A stretch of DNA of 64,000 nt from Pilibacter termitis (GTDB lineage Bacteria; Bacillota; Bacilli; Lactobacillales; Streptococcaceae): NCBI RefSeq assembly GCF_900167335.1, contig NZ_FUXI01000002.1, forward strand, positions 38,242 through 102,241. Reading direction: 5' to 3'. This document shows positions 48,582 to 57,540 of the stretch, in pieces (position 1 is the first letter of the stretch; each line of letters opens with the position of its first letter). The notes under the pieces were generated by a model, which had not been told where the DNA came from, did not search any database, and worked only from the letters and a program-made list of their open reading frames with translations. Position numbers and translations under genes: made by a program.

Positions 48582-51500
48582 ATGCCAAAAAGAACAGACA
48601 TAAAAAAAATAATGGTCATCGGAAGTGGCCCAATTATTATCGGTCAAGCGGCAGAATTTGACTATGCAGGCACTCAGGCTTGTTTGTCGCTCAAAGAAGA
48701 AGGATATGAAGTGGTTCTTGTCAACTCCAATCCCGCAACAATTATGACCGATAAAGAAATTGCAGACAAAGTCTATATTGAACCAATTACTCTGGAATTT
48801 GTCACACGCATTTTACGAAAAGAACGTCCTGATGCTCTTCTTGCAACGCTTGGTGGGCAAACAGGGTTGAATATGGCAATGGAATTATCAAAGGTAGGTA
48901 TTTTAGACGAGCTAGGCATAGAACTTTTAGGTACGAAGCTCTCTGCAATTGACCAAGCCGAAGATAGAGATTTATTCAAACAACTCATGGAGGACTTAAA
49001 CCAGCCGATTCCAGAAAGTGAAATCGTGCATACCGTCGAGGAGGCGCTTGAATTTGCTAAGAAAATTGGCTACCCTGTCATTGTTCGTCCTGCTTTTACG
49101 CTAGGCGGTACGGGTGGCGGAATGTGTGGCAATGAAGTTGAGTTGAGAGAAATTGCTGAAAACGGGTTGAAACTTTCTCCAGTAACCCAATGTTTAATTG
49201 AAAAATCTATCGCAGGGTATAAAGAAATAGAATACGAAGTTATGCGGGATTCTGCGGACAATGCTCTTGTTGTATGTAACATGGAAAATTTCGACCCAGT
49301 TGGTGTGCATACAGGAGACTCTATCGTATTTGCTCCAAGTCAGACGCTCTCAGATGTTGAATACCAGCTTTTACGTGATGCGTCGCTGAAAATTATTCGT
49401 GCATTGAAAATTGAAGGAGGCTGTAATGTTCAGTTGGCACTTGACCCTCATTCGTTTAATTATTACGTGATTGAGGTAAACCCTCGTGTTTCTCGTTCAA
49501 GTGCATTGGCGAGTAAAGCAACAGGCTACCCTATCGCCAAATTGGCAGCGAAAATTGCGGTAGGATTAACTTTAGATGAGATGAAAAATCCTGTAACAAA
49601 TGCAACATATGCTCAATTTGAACCAGCACTTGACTACGTGGTGGCAAAAATTCCACGTTGGCCATTTGACAAATTTGAAAAAGGGGATCGCAATCTTGGC
49701 ACGCAAATGAAAGCGACAGGAGAAGTCATGGCGATTGGTCGAAATATCGAAGAAAGTTTGTTAAAAGCTGTTCGCTCGCTTGAAATTGGCACCTCTCACG
49801 CTGAAGTTGAGGGATTGAGTAGTGCAAATGACGAGCAAATCATGGCAAAAATCGTGAAACCGCAAGATGATCGCCTGTTCTATTTGACAGAGGCAATTCG
49901 CCGAGGATTTACAGTGGAAGAAATTGCAGATTTGACCAAAATTGACATTTTCTTCTTAGACAAACTCTTGCACATTATTGAACTAGAGCGTGAACTCGAG
50001 TTGAATAAGGGAGATGTGGAGATTTTGAAAACTGCGAAAAGTAATGGTTTTGCAGATAAAAAAATTGCACAGCTTTGGCAGATGACAAGCGAAGACGTGC
50101 GACTTCTGCGTAAAGAGGCAAATATACTTCCAGTATTCAAAATGGTAGACACTTGTGCAGCTGAATTTGAAAGTGCGACACCTTATTTCTATTCAACGTA
50201 TGAATTTGAAAATGAATCACATAAAAGTGAGAAAGAATCTGTTCTAGTGCTTGGTAGTGGTCCAATTCGTATTGGTCAAGGAGTGGAATTTGACTATGCA
50301 ACGGTTCACTCGATTAAAGCATTGCAAAACGAGGGATATGAGGCAATCATCATGAACTCCAATCCTGAGACGGTTTCGACAGATTTCTCGATTTCGGACA
50401 AACTTTACTTTGAACCGTTGACATTAGAGGACGTGCTAAACGTGATTGACCTAGAGCAACCAAAAGGTGTAATCGTCCAATTCGGCGGGCAGACGGCTAT
50501 TAACCTTGCCGAACCTCTTGCCAATCTTGGTGTGAAAATTCTCGGTACGCAAATTGAAGATTTGGATCGAGCAGAAGATAGAAAGCTATTTGAAAAAGCA
50601 TTGAAAGACCTTGGGATTCCTCAGCCAATCGGTGCGACAGCGACAAGTGAGGAGGAGGCGGTGGCAGTTGCTGAAAAAATCGGCTACCCTGTTCTCGTTC
50701 GTCCAAGCTACGTGCTAGGTGGTCGTGCAATGGAGATTGTGGACAATCAATCTGACTTGCGTGATTATATGCGAACAGCGGTAAAAGCTAGTCCAGACCA
50801 CCCTGTTCTCGTTGACAGCTACCTTGTCGGTCGTGAATGTGAAGTTGATGCAATTTCTGACGGGAAAGATGTATTAATCCCGGGAATTATGGAACATATC
50901 GAGCGTGCGGGTGTTCACTCGGGAGATTCTATGGCAGTGTACCCAAGTCAAACATTGTCAAACGAAATCAAAGAAACCATTGCAGACTACACAAAACGCT
51001 TGGCGATAGGGTTAAATTGTATTGGCATGATGAACATTCAGTTTGTCATTCACGAGGAAAAAGTTTATGTAATCGAAGTGAATCCTCGTGCCAGCCGTAC
51101 AGTGCCGTTTTTATCAAAAGTTACAGGTATTCCAATGGCACAGGTGGCAACAAAATGTATATTAGGCGAAAGCCTTTCTTCAATGGGGTATCAGGACGGT
51201 TTATATCCAGAAAGTGAACTTGTTCACGTGAAAGCTCCTGTCTTTTCATTTACCAAGCTCCAAAAAGTTGACACATTGCTTGGACCAGAAATGAAATCCA
51301 CAGGTGAAGTAATGGGAAGTGATGTTTCACTTGAAAAAGCACTTTACAAAGCATTTGAGGCGAGTGGGTTGCATATGGCAAATTACGGCAATATTGTCTT
51401 TACAGTAGCGGACGAGGATAAAGCGGAAACCCTAGCATTAGCAAAACGTTTTGCCGAAATAGGCTATGGACTTTACGCAACGAAAGGAACAGCGAAAGTC

Positions 51501-51770
51501 TTTAGAGAAGCTGGATTGTACGTGTGCGAAGTGGATAAAATCGGTCAAGAAAGCAACGAAAACAGAACGATTTTAGACCTTATTAGACAAGGTGAAGTGC
51601 AGGCGGTAATTGATACTGTCGGGCGAAATCGAGGCAATACACAAGCAGCAGGAGTGACTATCCGTCGTGATGCAGTAGAACACGGAGTGCCACTTTTCAC
51701 AGCATTAGATACAGCAGAAGCAATTTTGAAAGTGCTAGAAAGTCGTGCATTTAGCACGCAGGCGATTTAA
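48582..51770 (+). CDS. carB: Carbamoyl-phosphate synthase large chain
   Basis: 1062 aa, standard length. Two homologous ATP-grasp halves ([19 protein letters not shown] and [19 protein letters not shown]), each with NSNPxT and P-[VI]-[IL]-VRP loops, and a C-terminal allosteric domain ([10 protein letters not shown] ... DTVGRN). AAGGAGAG site. Last pyr gene here (pyrAB); pyrD, pyrE, pyrF and pyrK are not in the window. Confidence 0.97.
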   Translation: MPKRTDIKKIMVIGSGPIIIGQAAEFDYAGTQACLSLKEEGYEVVLVNSNPATIMTDKEIADKVYIEPITLEFVTRILRKERPDALLATLGGQTGLNMAMELSKVGILDELGIELLGTKLSAIDQAEDRDLFKQLMEDLNQPIPESEIVHTVEEALEFAKKIGYPVIVRPAFTLGGTGGGMCGNEVELREIAENGLKLSPVTQCLIEKSIAGYKEIEYEVMRDSADNALVVCNMENFDPVGVHTGDSIVFAPSQTLSDVEYQLLRDASLKIIRALKIEGGCNVQLALDPHSFNYYVIEVNPRVSRSSALASKATGYPIAKLAAKIAVGLTLDEMKNPVTNATYAQFEPALDYVVAKIPRWPFDKFEKGDRNLGTQMKATGEVMAIGRNIEESLLKAVRSLEIGTSHAEVEGLSSANDEQIMAKIVKPQDDRLFYLTEAIRRGFTVEEIADLTKIDIFFLDKLLHIIELERELELNKGDVEILKTAKSNGFADKKIAQLWQMTSEDVRLLRKEANILPVFKMVDTCAAEFESATPYFYSTYEFENESHKSEKESVLVLGSGPIRIGQGVEFDYATVHSIKALQNEGYEAIIMNSNPETVSTDFSISDKLYFEPLTLEDVLNVIDLEQPKGVIVQFGGQTAINLAEPLANLGVKILGTQIEDLDRAEDRKLFEKALKDLGIPQPIGATATSEEEAVAVAEKIGYPVLVRPSYVLGGRAMEIVDNQSDLRDYMRTAVKASPDHPVLVDSYLVGRECEVDAISDGKDVLIPGIMEHIERAGVHSGDSMAVYPSQTLSNEIKETIADYTKRLAIGLNCIGMMNIQFVIHEEKVYVIEVNPRASRTVPFLSKVTGIPMAQVATKCILGESLSSMGYQDGLYPESELVHVKAPVFSFTKLQKVDTLLGPEMKSTGEVMGSDVSLEKALYKAFEASGLHMANYGNIVFTVADEDKAETLALAKRFAEIGYGLYATKGTAKVFREAGLYVCEVDKIGQESNENRTILDLIRQGEVQAVIDTVGRNRGNTQAAGVTIRRDAVEHGVPLFTALDTAEAILKVLESRAFSTQAI

Positions 51771-51776
51771 AAAAAT

Positions 51777-51811
51777 AGAGATTGGTGCAAAACTGTTCCA
51801 ATCTCTTTTTG
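51777..51811 (+). terminator. Terminator of the pyr operon
   Basis: AGAGATTGG (51777-51785) pairs with CCAATCTCT (51798-51806), then TTTTT. Confidence 0.9.
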
Positions 51812-51861
51812 ATTTAGGTGAAAAAAAGACAAAGAACTGAAAAAATACATATTTCATTTAT

Positions 51862-51890
51862 TTGCACTCAAGTAAGAAAAGGACTATCAT
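51862..51890 (+). promoter_or_regulatory. Promoter of pepC
   Basis: TTGCAC (51862-51867), 17-bp spacer, TATCAT (51885-51890). Confidence 0.6.
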
Positions 51891-51927
51891 AAGTATGTAA
51901 TTCATGAAAAACAACAAGGAGACTACT

Positions 51928-53256
51928 ATGAAAATCACAAAAGAAATGATTGAAACATCAAAAAGCACGTACAAAAAATGTGCGAAAAACAGACTTGCTG
52001 AAAATGCTGTAACAACAAATGGGATTCATCAAACTGCGAAAAATTGGGAAACTTCAGCTGAAAGTACGCAAGTTTTCTCAATTGATTTACCAACTGGAGA
52101 AGTAGCCAATCAAAAACAAAGCGGACGTTGCTGGATGTTTGCAGCATTGAACACATTCCGCCATAAAATACTACAAGACTTTAAGTTAAAAGAGTTTGAG
52201 TTGTCACAAAGTTACACGTTTTTCTGGGATAAATATGAAAAAAGCAACTGGTTCTTTGAGCAAATTTTGGCGACAGGGAAAAGTGAATTGACCGATAGAA
52301 AAGTGGCATTTCTCTTGCAAACACCGCAACAAGACGGTGGGCAATGGGATATGATTGTTAGCCTTATTGAAAAATATGGTGTAGTGCCAAAAAGTGTTTA
52401 TCCAGAGTCTACTTCATCAAGTGCCTCAGCAGAATTGAACAAATACTTGAATAAATTGCTTAGAAAAGGTGCTTTAGTACTACGCACATTGATTGAGGAG
52501 AATAAATCAACAGAAGAAATTCAAGCGAAAAAAGCTGAGTTATTAGATGAAATTTATCGTTTCTTGAGTATTTCTTTAGGCAATCCTCCAGAAGTGTTTG
52601 ATTTTGAATATCGTAACGAGGATAACGAGTATTTCATCGAACGCAATATGACACCAAAATCATTTTACGAGAAATTTGTTGGAGTGGATTTAGGTGAATA
52701 TGTTTCCATTATCAACGCACCAACAAAAGATAAGCCATACAATAAGAGTTACACCGTTGAAATGCTTGGCAATGTTGTCGGTGGCAAACAGGTGAAATAT
52801 TTAAATGTTGACATGAAAGAATTTAAACGTCTTGCTACTCGTCAGCTTGAAAGTGGCGAAACTGTTTGGTTTGGTTGTGATGTCGGTCAAAGTAGCGATA
52901 GAAAGTCTGGCATTATGGCAACAGGAATTTATGACATTGACGGCTTGTTTGAACTTGAAGTGGAGATGAACAAAGCAGAACGTTTGGACTACGGAGAATC
53001 TTTGATGACACACGCAATGGTATTGACAGGGGTCAATGTGGTAGACGGCGAGACAACCAAGTGGAAAGTAGAAAACAGTTGGGGCAAAGAGGTCGGTGAA
53101 AAAGGATTTTTCGTTGCAAGCGATAAATGGATGGACGAGTTCACTTACCAAATTGTTGTAAGACGTAGTTTTCTAAGTGAGGAGCAGTTAAAAGCATTTG
53201 ACGCAGAGCCAATCGTTTTAGCACCGTGGGATCCAATGGGTTCTTTGGCGAATTAA
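51928..53256 (+). CDS. pepC: Aminopeptidase C (bleomycin hydrolase family C1B)
   Basis: 442 aa from ATG 51928 with AAGGAG upstream. Catalytic Cys68 in KQSGRCWMFAALN, His in MTHAMVLTGV, Asn in VENSWG. The C-terminus LAPWDPMGSLAN extends into the active site in this family and limits it to aminopeptidase action. Cytoplasmic; not obviously linked to the neighbours. Confidence 0.96.
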   Translation: MKITKEMIETSKSTYKKCAKNRLAENAVTTNGIHQTAKNWETSAESTQVFSIDLPTGEVANQKQSGRCWMFAALNTFRHKILQDFKLKEFELSQSYTFFWDKYEKSNWFFEQILATGKSELTDRKVAFLLQTPQQDGGQWDMIVSLIEKYGVVPKSVYPESTSSSASAELNKYLNKLLRKGALVLRTLIEENKSTEEIQAKKAELLDEIYRFLSISLGNPPEVFDFEYRNEDNEYFIERNMTPKSFYEKFVGVDLGEYVSIINAPTKDKPYNKSYTVEMLGNVVGGKQVKYLNVDMKEFKRLATRQLESGETVWFGCDVGQSSDRKSGIMATGIYDIDGLFELEVEMNKAERLDYGESLMTHAMVLTGVNVVDGETTKWKVENSWGKEVGEKGFFVASDKWMDEFTYQIVVRRSFLSEEQLKAFDAEPIVLAPWDPMGSLAN

Positions 53257-53278
53257 AAATTTAGAGGTAGATATAAAT

Positions 53279-53333
53279 ACACTCCTAGGGTTAGAAGTTT
53301 TCTCTGGCTTTGGGGGTGTGTTGTGTTTTTTTT
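53279..53333 (+). terminator. Terminator of pepC
   Basis: ACACTCC ... GGGGGTGTG with internal TTAGA/TCTGG pairing, then TTGTGTTTTTTTT. Converges on the agr operon. Confidence 0.65.
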
Positions 53334-53398
53334 GAGAATACAGTTCCCCTCCCCACCCAAAAAACAGGAACCACAACTCCCGCAGTTCCCTCCTAATA

Positions 53399-54157
53399 TT
53401 ATTGTTTTTTATCTCTTAAAAAGCCCACTCTTTGAATTAATTCTTTTACTCTACTTCTCGCAATTGGTATGACGTTGCCGTCGCTCATTATGGCGTAATA
53501 ATCTTTTTTTACGTGTTTGATTCGTTCGACGTTTAATACGTTGACAATGAAAGAACGGTGGCAGAGATATAAATATTCATTCTTTTTGTTCACTTCAGAA
53601 AGAGAGCTATAAAAATAATCTACGGCGTTTTCTTTGCGTACAAGTTTTACTTTATGTGGAATGTTTGCAGTTTCAAAATAGATAATGTCACGTATCGGTA
53701 GTTTCACGTCTGAGTATTTTGTTGAAAAATGGAAAATACCTGAGGTGTCCTCTTCATCTTCATAACGAAATTGTCGCTCAATCGTCTGGCGAACACGTTC
53801 TTTTAATTTGTCATCTTCTAAACTTTTGTCAATAAAGTCGTAAGCCTCCACACGATATTGATAAGTAATCGAAGCAAATTCTACATGTGAAGAAATAAAA
53901 CTAATCGTACCATAAACATCACGTTTGCGAATTTCCTCTGCTAATTCTAGTCCGCTTTTTTCATAACCTTTAATCTCAATGTCTAACAAATAAACGTGAG
54001 GTCCCGGGGCATTTTGGAGACGCTGGATAATCTCCTCAGGTCTAGTAGTATCCACGATTGCTTTAGGCAACCATTGGTTTTCTCTTACGATTTCTCTTAC
54101 AAATCGCTCTATTTTTTTTAGTAGGATAAAGTCATCTTCTAAAATGTAAATATTCAT
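53399..54157 (-). CDS. agrA: LytTR response regulator, AgrA/ComE type
   Basis: 252 aa from the ATG at 54157 (GGAGGG upstream on the minus strand). Receiver domain: MNIYILEDDF (acidic pair), phosphoacceptor Asp59 in VYLLDIEIKG, SFISSH, and DFIDKS. LytTR DNA-binding domain from about residue 140 (FHFSTKYSDVKLPIRDIIYFET; LCHRSFIVNVLNVERI; IARSRVKEL). Expected to bind paired 9-bp repeats with 21-bp pitch such as those at 56657-57468. Last gene of the operon. Confidence 0.92.
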   Translation of the reverse strand: MNIYILEDDFILLKKIERFVREIVRENQWLPKAIVDTTRPEEIIQRLQNAPGPHVYLLDIEIKGYEKSGLELAEEIRKRDVYGTISFISSHVEFASITYQYRVEAYDFIDKSLEDDKLKERVRQTIERQFRYEDEEDTSGIFHFSTKYSDVKLPIRDIIYFETANIPHKVKLVRKENAVDYFYSSLSEVNKKNEYLYLCHRSFIVNVLNVERIKHVKKDYYAIMSDGNVIPIARSRVKELIQRVGFLRDKKQ

Positions 54158-54176
54158 TGTTTTTCCCTCCTGTTTT

Positions 54177-55493
54177 TTAAAAATTGTCATTTTTCCTGAT
54201 TGATAATTGTTGAATAAACTCTTTCTGAGAACATTTCGTTCCTAGTTGAATATGAAAGTAATTTTTCATAATGTTTTCGACGATTGTTAAGCCTGAACCA
54301 CGGTTTGGTCCTTTTGTTGTATAGCCTAATTTCATCACTTCACTTACTTTTATTGGTTTCCCTTTGTAAGAATTTTTCACATGAAATTGTAGTGCATCTT
54401 CATAGATGAAAATCGCAATGTGTACGAGTTTCTCCTCGCTCTCAGCCGCCGCCTCCCGTGCGTTATCGAGTAAAACAGAGCAAACTCGGATAAAGTCAAG
54501 GGCTGGCATATACACGTGAGTAATTCTCATCTCCACTTCTATCATGACGTGTACCCCTTGTTTTTGTGCCTTAGAGATAGTAGCCATGAGTAAGCTCTTG
54601 AGTGGCAAAAACTCCATGTTTTCAAGTTTTGCAATGTAGTATTTCTTATTCTCCAAAGCGAGACCTTGCTTGTGCAAAATTTCGTGATAATATTTTTGGA
54701 TCTTCTCTACATCTTTTGATTTTACTACTTCATTCATGCTGATCAACGTGTTTTTATAGTCGTGGCGAAAACTGCGTACTTCATTGTATAAATTTTCGAC
54801 TTCTTTCACGTAAACACTCAGCTCTCGTATTTGTCTTTCGCTCATATCACGTAAAAGGTTTCCATTTAACTCTTTTATTTTGAAATTTAACACCACGATA
54901 CAAATGCTTGCGACCAAAATAAATGTCGGAATGGTAAACATTCTAATGGGTGAGCCATTTGGAAAGAAATTATTTTCTATCACATAACTAGAAATTTGTG
55001 CAAAGAAAAGTAGTGAAAAAATGATATTCACGACCAACAGCTGTTTTTGGCTAAACAGATCAATATGTTTTTTTAGAAAATTGAGACGTGAAAATCCTAC
55101 TTTTTTCATTATCCAGTAATTCACTCCATAAAGAAGAGGCGAGTGGAACAAAATGCCAAGACAACTTATTATATCGCTTTCTCCAGATGCATACCAAAGG
55201 AGTAGTTGCATAGGATAAGCAAATAAAGCCAGATAAAGATACGTGTAGATACAATATAAAAATTGTAATTGTTTATTGTCCTCAGGGTATCTTTTTCGCG
55301 TAACAGCGTACATTAAAGCTACAAAAAGCAAAACGATAAAGTTCTGAAAGAGATAGGAACCGCTAAATAATAAGAAACTAGATCCTAAAAAGTCCAACCA
55401 TTTTACACGATAACTTGAAATGGTCTGATAAATTAGTAGATAAAGAGCGGTTTCAACTGGGATAGCAATAAGCATCATTAAGACTTCATTCAT
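54177..55493 (-). CDS. agrC: Sensor histidine kinase, AgrC type
   Basis: 438 aa. Six or seven N-terminal membrane segments (to about residue 205), then the HPK10 dimerisation region with phospho-His244 in RSFRHDYKNTL, the N box LLDNAREAA and the G box NRGSGLTIV. This family lacks the usual D box. Presumed receptor of the AgrD-derived cyclic peptide. ATG overlaps the end of agrD (GATGAATGA), with GAGGTGAAG as ribosome site. Confidence 0.92.
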   Translation of the reverse strand: MNEVLMMLIAIPVETALYLLIYQTISSYRVKWLDFLGSSFLLFSGSYLFQNFIVLLFVALMYAVTRKRYPEDNKQLQFLYCIYTYLYLALFAYPMQLLLWYASGESDIISCLGILFHSPLLYGVNYWIMKKVGFSRLNFLKKHIDLFSQKQLLVVNIIFSLLFFAQISSYVIENNFFPNGSPIRMFTIPTFILVASICIVVLNFKIKELNGNLLRDMSERQIRELSVYVKEVENLYNEVRSFRHDYKNTLISMNEVVKSKDVEKIQKYYHEILHKQGLALENKKYYIAKLENMEFLPLKSLLMATISKAQKQGVHVMIEVEMRITHVYMPALDFIRVCSVLLDNAREAAAESEEKLVHIAIFIYEDALQFHVKNSYKGKPIKVSEVMKLGYTTKGPNRGSGLTIVENIMKNYFHIQLGTKCSQKEFIQQLSIRKNDNF

Positions 55494-55638
55494 CTTTCTT
55501 CACCTCGAGTGTTTTTGGGTGTCTCAGCTCGTACATACCCATCACTCGACAAGGACCTTTATTATCATGGGCTTGTTTCACCAACATCTTCAACCAAATT
55601 GGTCTTTTTTCTTCTTTTTTCTCATTCATACCGTTCAT
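55486..55638 (-). CDS. agrD: AgrD-like autoinducing peptide precursor, 50 aa
   Basis: Short gene between agrB and agrC, overlapping both: agrB stop at 55622, agrC start at 55493. Start at 55638 (GAGGGG ten bases upstream) or 55629 (47 aa). Layout matches AgrD: amphipathic N-terminus (RPIWLKMLVKQAHDNKG), one Cys30, hydrophobic residues, then a charged tail with conserved Pro (CRVMGMYELRHPKTL, tail EVKKDE). By analogy with AgrD peptides ending before YEP, the ring would be CRVMG or CRVMGM; the second would be a six-residue ring. Probably processed by the AgrB next to it and sensed by AgrC. Confidence 0.85.
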   Translation of the reverse strand: MNGMNEKKEEKRPIWLKMLVKQAHDNKGPCRVMGMYELRHPKTLEVKKDE

Positions 55639-56218
55639 AATTACGATACCCCTCTTTCGTTAAATTATAAATAAATGGTGCAATCATCAGACATTCGACA
55701 AGTAAACCTGCAAATGTCAAAAGTTGTATGGTGGCAGGCAATTGTGAAGTGATAAGTAAGAGAACACACACTTTCACAACACTTGCAACCCTTTTCTTTT
55801 TCCTGTCCGCAACGTCAAGTAAAGGATTTTTCTCTGTATCCGCAGGAGCATACAAAAACGTAATCACAAAAATGACGAGACTTACTGGAAAATAAAATCC
55901 CTTGATTAAGCTAAGCTGAAACATTTTTATCAAAAAAGGTATGCCCACAAAGCAGCTGATACTAAAAAGTGAGCAATGAATAGAAGTAGCAGCGTGCCAA
56001 CCGCCAGCAGAACGACGCACGATTACATACGCAAGGTGCATAAAAAATGTTTCACTTACGCAACCGACGAAAAAAGCCACTCCATACACAAGCAAAGTCT
56101 TGGATAAATCCAACAACCAGCTTTCTACGAAATATGCAACGTAAAGGTATTCTCGTTCGGTTACTTGTTTTTTAATTTGAAGTTTTTCTAAAATTTCCAT
56201 ACTTAATTGATGAATCAT
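55622..56218 (-). CDS. agrB: AgrB-type peptide-processing membrane endopeptidase
   Basis: 198 aa with about five to six membrane segments. Conserved active-site stretch RRSAGGWHAATSIHCSLFS with catalytic His75 and Cys82. It cleaves the AgrD C-terminal tail and forms the thiolactone. Encoded 10 bp after the LytTR gene and overlapping agrD. Confidence 0.93.
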   Translation of the reverse strand: MIHQLSMEILEKLQIKKQVTEREYLYVAYFVESWLLDLSKTLLVYGVAFFVGCVSETFFMHLAYVIVRRSAGGWHAATSIHCSLFSISCFVGIPFLIKMFQLSLIKGFYFPVSLVIFVITFLYAPADTEKNPLLDVADRKKKRVASVVKVCVLLLITSQLPATIQLLTFAGLLVECLMIAPFIYNLTKEGYRNYERYE

Positions 56219-56228
56219 ATCCTTACTC

Positions 56229-56573
56229 CTACTTTAAATTATAGCCTAATTGTAATTGTTTAATCAAGTGTTTTTTGTTACTTCTTGATACTTTACAAAA
56301 TTCTTTTGGTTTTTCTGAAAACAAAATGATGTTTTTATGAGTATCTACGGAATATACTTTTTTAAGATTGACAATACACGAACGATGACTAACAAAAAAA
56401 TATTCAGGTGTTACGGCGTTGATGTGTGCCAGCGTTCCGTAGATTTGATATGTTTTATCTGAGGTCACAACTTCCACGACATGATTTTTTATCGTGCGAA
56501 AGAACAAAATTTCCCCCACGTCAATACTATAAAAATTTCCTTGAGATTTAAAAACAAATTTATTTTCTTCCAT
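56229..56573 (-). CDS. Stand-alone LytTR DNA-binding protein, 114 aa
   Basis: ATG at 56573 with AAGGAAGG upstream (the frame is open to 56633 without a site). The whole protein is one LytTR domain: GEILFFRTIKNHVVEV, YGTLAHINAV, FFVSHRSCIVNLKKVYSVD, CKVSRSNKKHLIKQL. No receiver or membrane segment. First gene of the agr operon, nearest to the repeated LytTR-type sites. It may act as a constitutive activator, or compete with AgrA for the same sites (inference). Similar single-domain LytTR proteins exist in other peptide-signalling loci. Confidence 0.88.
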   Translation of the reverse strand: MEENKFVFKSQGNFYSIDVGEILFFRTIKNHVVEVVTSDKTYQIYGTLAHINAVTPEYFFVSHRSCIVNLKKVYSVDTHKNIILFSEKPKEFCKVSRSNKKHLIKQLQLGYNLK

Positions 56574-56650
56574 TGTGTTTTCCTTCCTTCTTTCATTTCT
56601 ATTTTTATTTCTACTATCTATTATGCAAGACAATGAAAGAAAATGCGACC

Positions 56651-56820
56651 TTATTTCCTAAACGGTTACTATTCACTCATAAAAAGACCATTTTTCGCCT
56701 CACCACTCATAAACGGAGAAGAATCACTCATGAAAAACAAAAAAGGACAATTTAGGAGTGAAAGAGAACAATTTATGACTTAGGTCTATTTTTCTTAGAG
56801 TTTGCTTGGTATATTGAAGT
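56651..56820. promoter_or_regulatory. LytTR promoter module A (divergent, agr and lan sides)
   Basis: Rightward: ACAATTTAG (56747) and ACAATTTAT (56768), start-to-start 21 bp, then extended -10 TGGTATATT (TATATT 56810-56815). ACTCATAAA (56705) and ACTCATGAA (56726) are in the same 21-bp register. Leftward: CCTAAACGG (56657) and CATAAAAAG (56678) are also 21 bp apart and read CCGTTTAGG on the minus strand, close to the agr gene side. Confidence 0.75.
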
Positions 56821-56830
56821 AGAAAAGCGA

Positions 56831-57001
56831 GCGGGGCGTTCTGAAGTTTGCAACAGTGAGCCGTGTCGTTTATTTACTGCTACACTTCGTTTCGCATACA
56901 GTCTTTCTAAGAATCAAAGATTCTTGAAAGACTAGCATCGAAACGAAGTTTCGAGCGACACTGCGAACAGTTGCTAAACTTCTGCCCCTCGTAGCTAGAC
57001 A
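56831..57001 (+). repeat. Family-1 palindromic repeat, long copy between promoter modules
   Basis: Left arm GAAGTTTGCAAC and right arm GTTGCTAAACTTC match; inner GTGTCG/CGACAC; loop insert AGTCTTTC/GAAAGACT. It sits in the transcribed path between modules A and B. Confidence 0.88.
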
Positions 57002-57033
57002 AAGAAAGGCAAGAACGGTGTTCTAAAAAATTA

Positions 57034-57175
57034 CTCTCTATTTCCTAAACGGAGAAGAACCACTCACGAAGAATAAAAAAGGACAATTTAGGAGTGAAAG
57101 AGAGCAATTTATGACTTAGGTCTATTTTTCTTAGAGTTTGCTTGGTATATTCTTGTTATATTGAATTAGGAAAGC
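57034..57175 (+). promoter_or_regulatory. LytTR promoter module B
   Basis: ACTCACGAA (57062), ACAATTTAG (57083), GCAATTTAT (57104), each 21 bp apart; extended -10 TGGTATATT (TATATT 57146-57151). Almost identical to module A from TTTCCTAAACGG onward. Confidence 0.72.
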
Positions 57176-57189
57176 AAAGAAGTGCGTGA

Positions 57190-57320
57190 AAAAATCCACC
57201 CTATTTCCTAAACGGAGAAGAACCACTCACGAAGAATAAAAAAGGACAATTTAGGAGTGAAAGAGAACAATTTATGACTTGGGTCTATTTTTCTTAGAGT
57301 TTGCTTGGTATATTGAAGTA
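57190..57320 (+). promoter_or_regulatory. LytTR promoter module C
   Basis: ACAATTTAG (57246) and ACAATTTAT (57267), 21 bp apart; -10 TATATT (57309-57314). Same flanks as module B. Confidence 0.72.
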
Positions 57321-57357
57321 GAACAGCGACCCAACACCTGCCCCTCGCAGCTAGACA
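57321..57357 (+). repeat. Family-1 repeat fragment (right arm only)
   Basis: GAACAGCGACC ... CTGCCCCTCGCAG then CTAGACA. The left part is missing; the following AAAGAAAGGCAAGAACGG is shared with the sequence after 57001, showing that a block was duplicated. Confidence 0.75.
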
Positions 57358-57383
57358 AAGAAAGGCAAGAACGGTGTTCTAAA

Positions 57384-57507
57384 AAATTACTCTCTATTTC
57401 CTAAACGGAGAAGAACCACTCATGAAGAATAAAAAAGGACAATTTAGGAGTGAAAGAGAACAATTTATGACTTAGCACTATTTTTCTTGAAAATCGCTTG
57501 ATAGAAT
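57384..57507 (+). promoter_or_regulatory. LytTR promoter module D, proximal promoter of lanM
   Basis: ACAATTTAG (57439) and ACAATTTAT (57460), 21 bp apart; extended -10 TTGATAGAAT (TAGAAT 57502-57507). The lanM ribosome site GGAGGT lies 24 bp further on. The -10 differs from the TATATT of modules A-C. Confidence 0.75.
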
Positions 57508-57540
57508 GTAGAAAAAAGTGAAATATAGAAGGAGGTAGCG

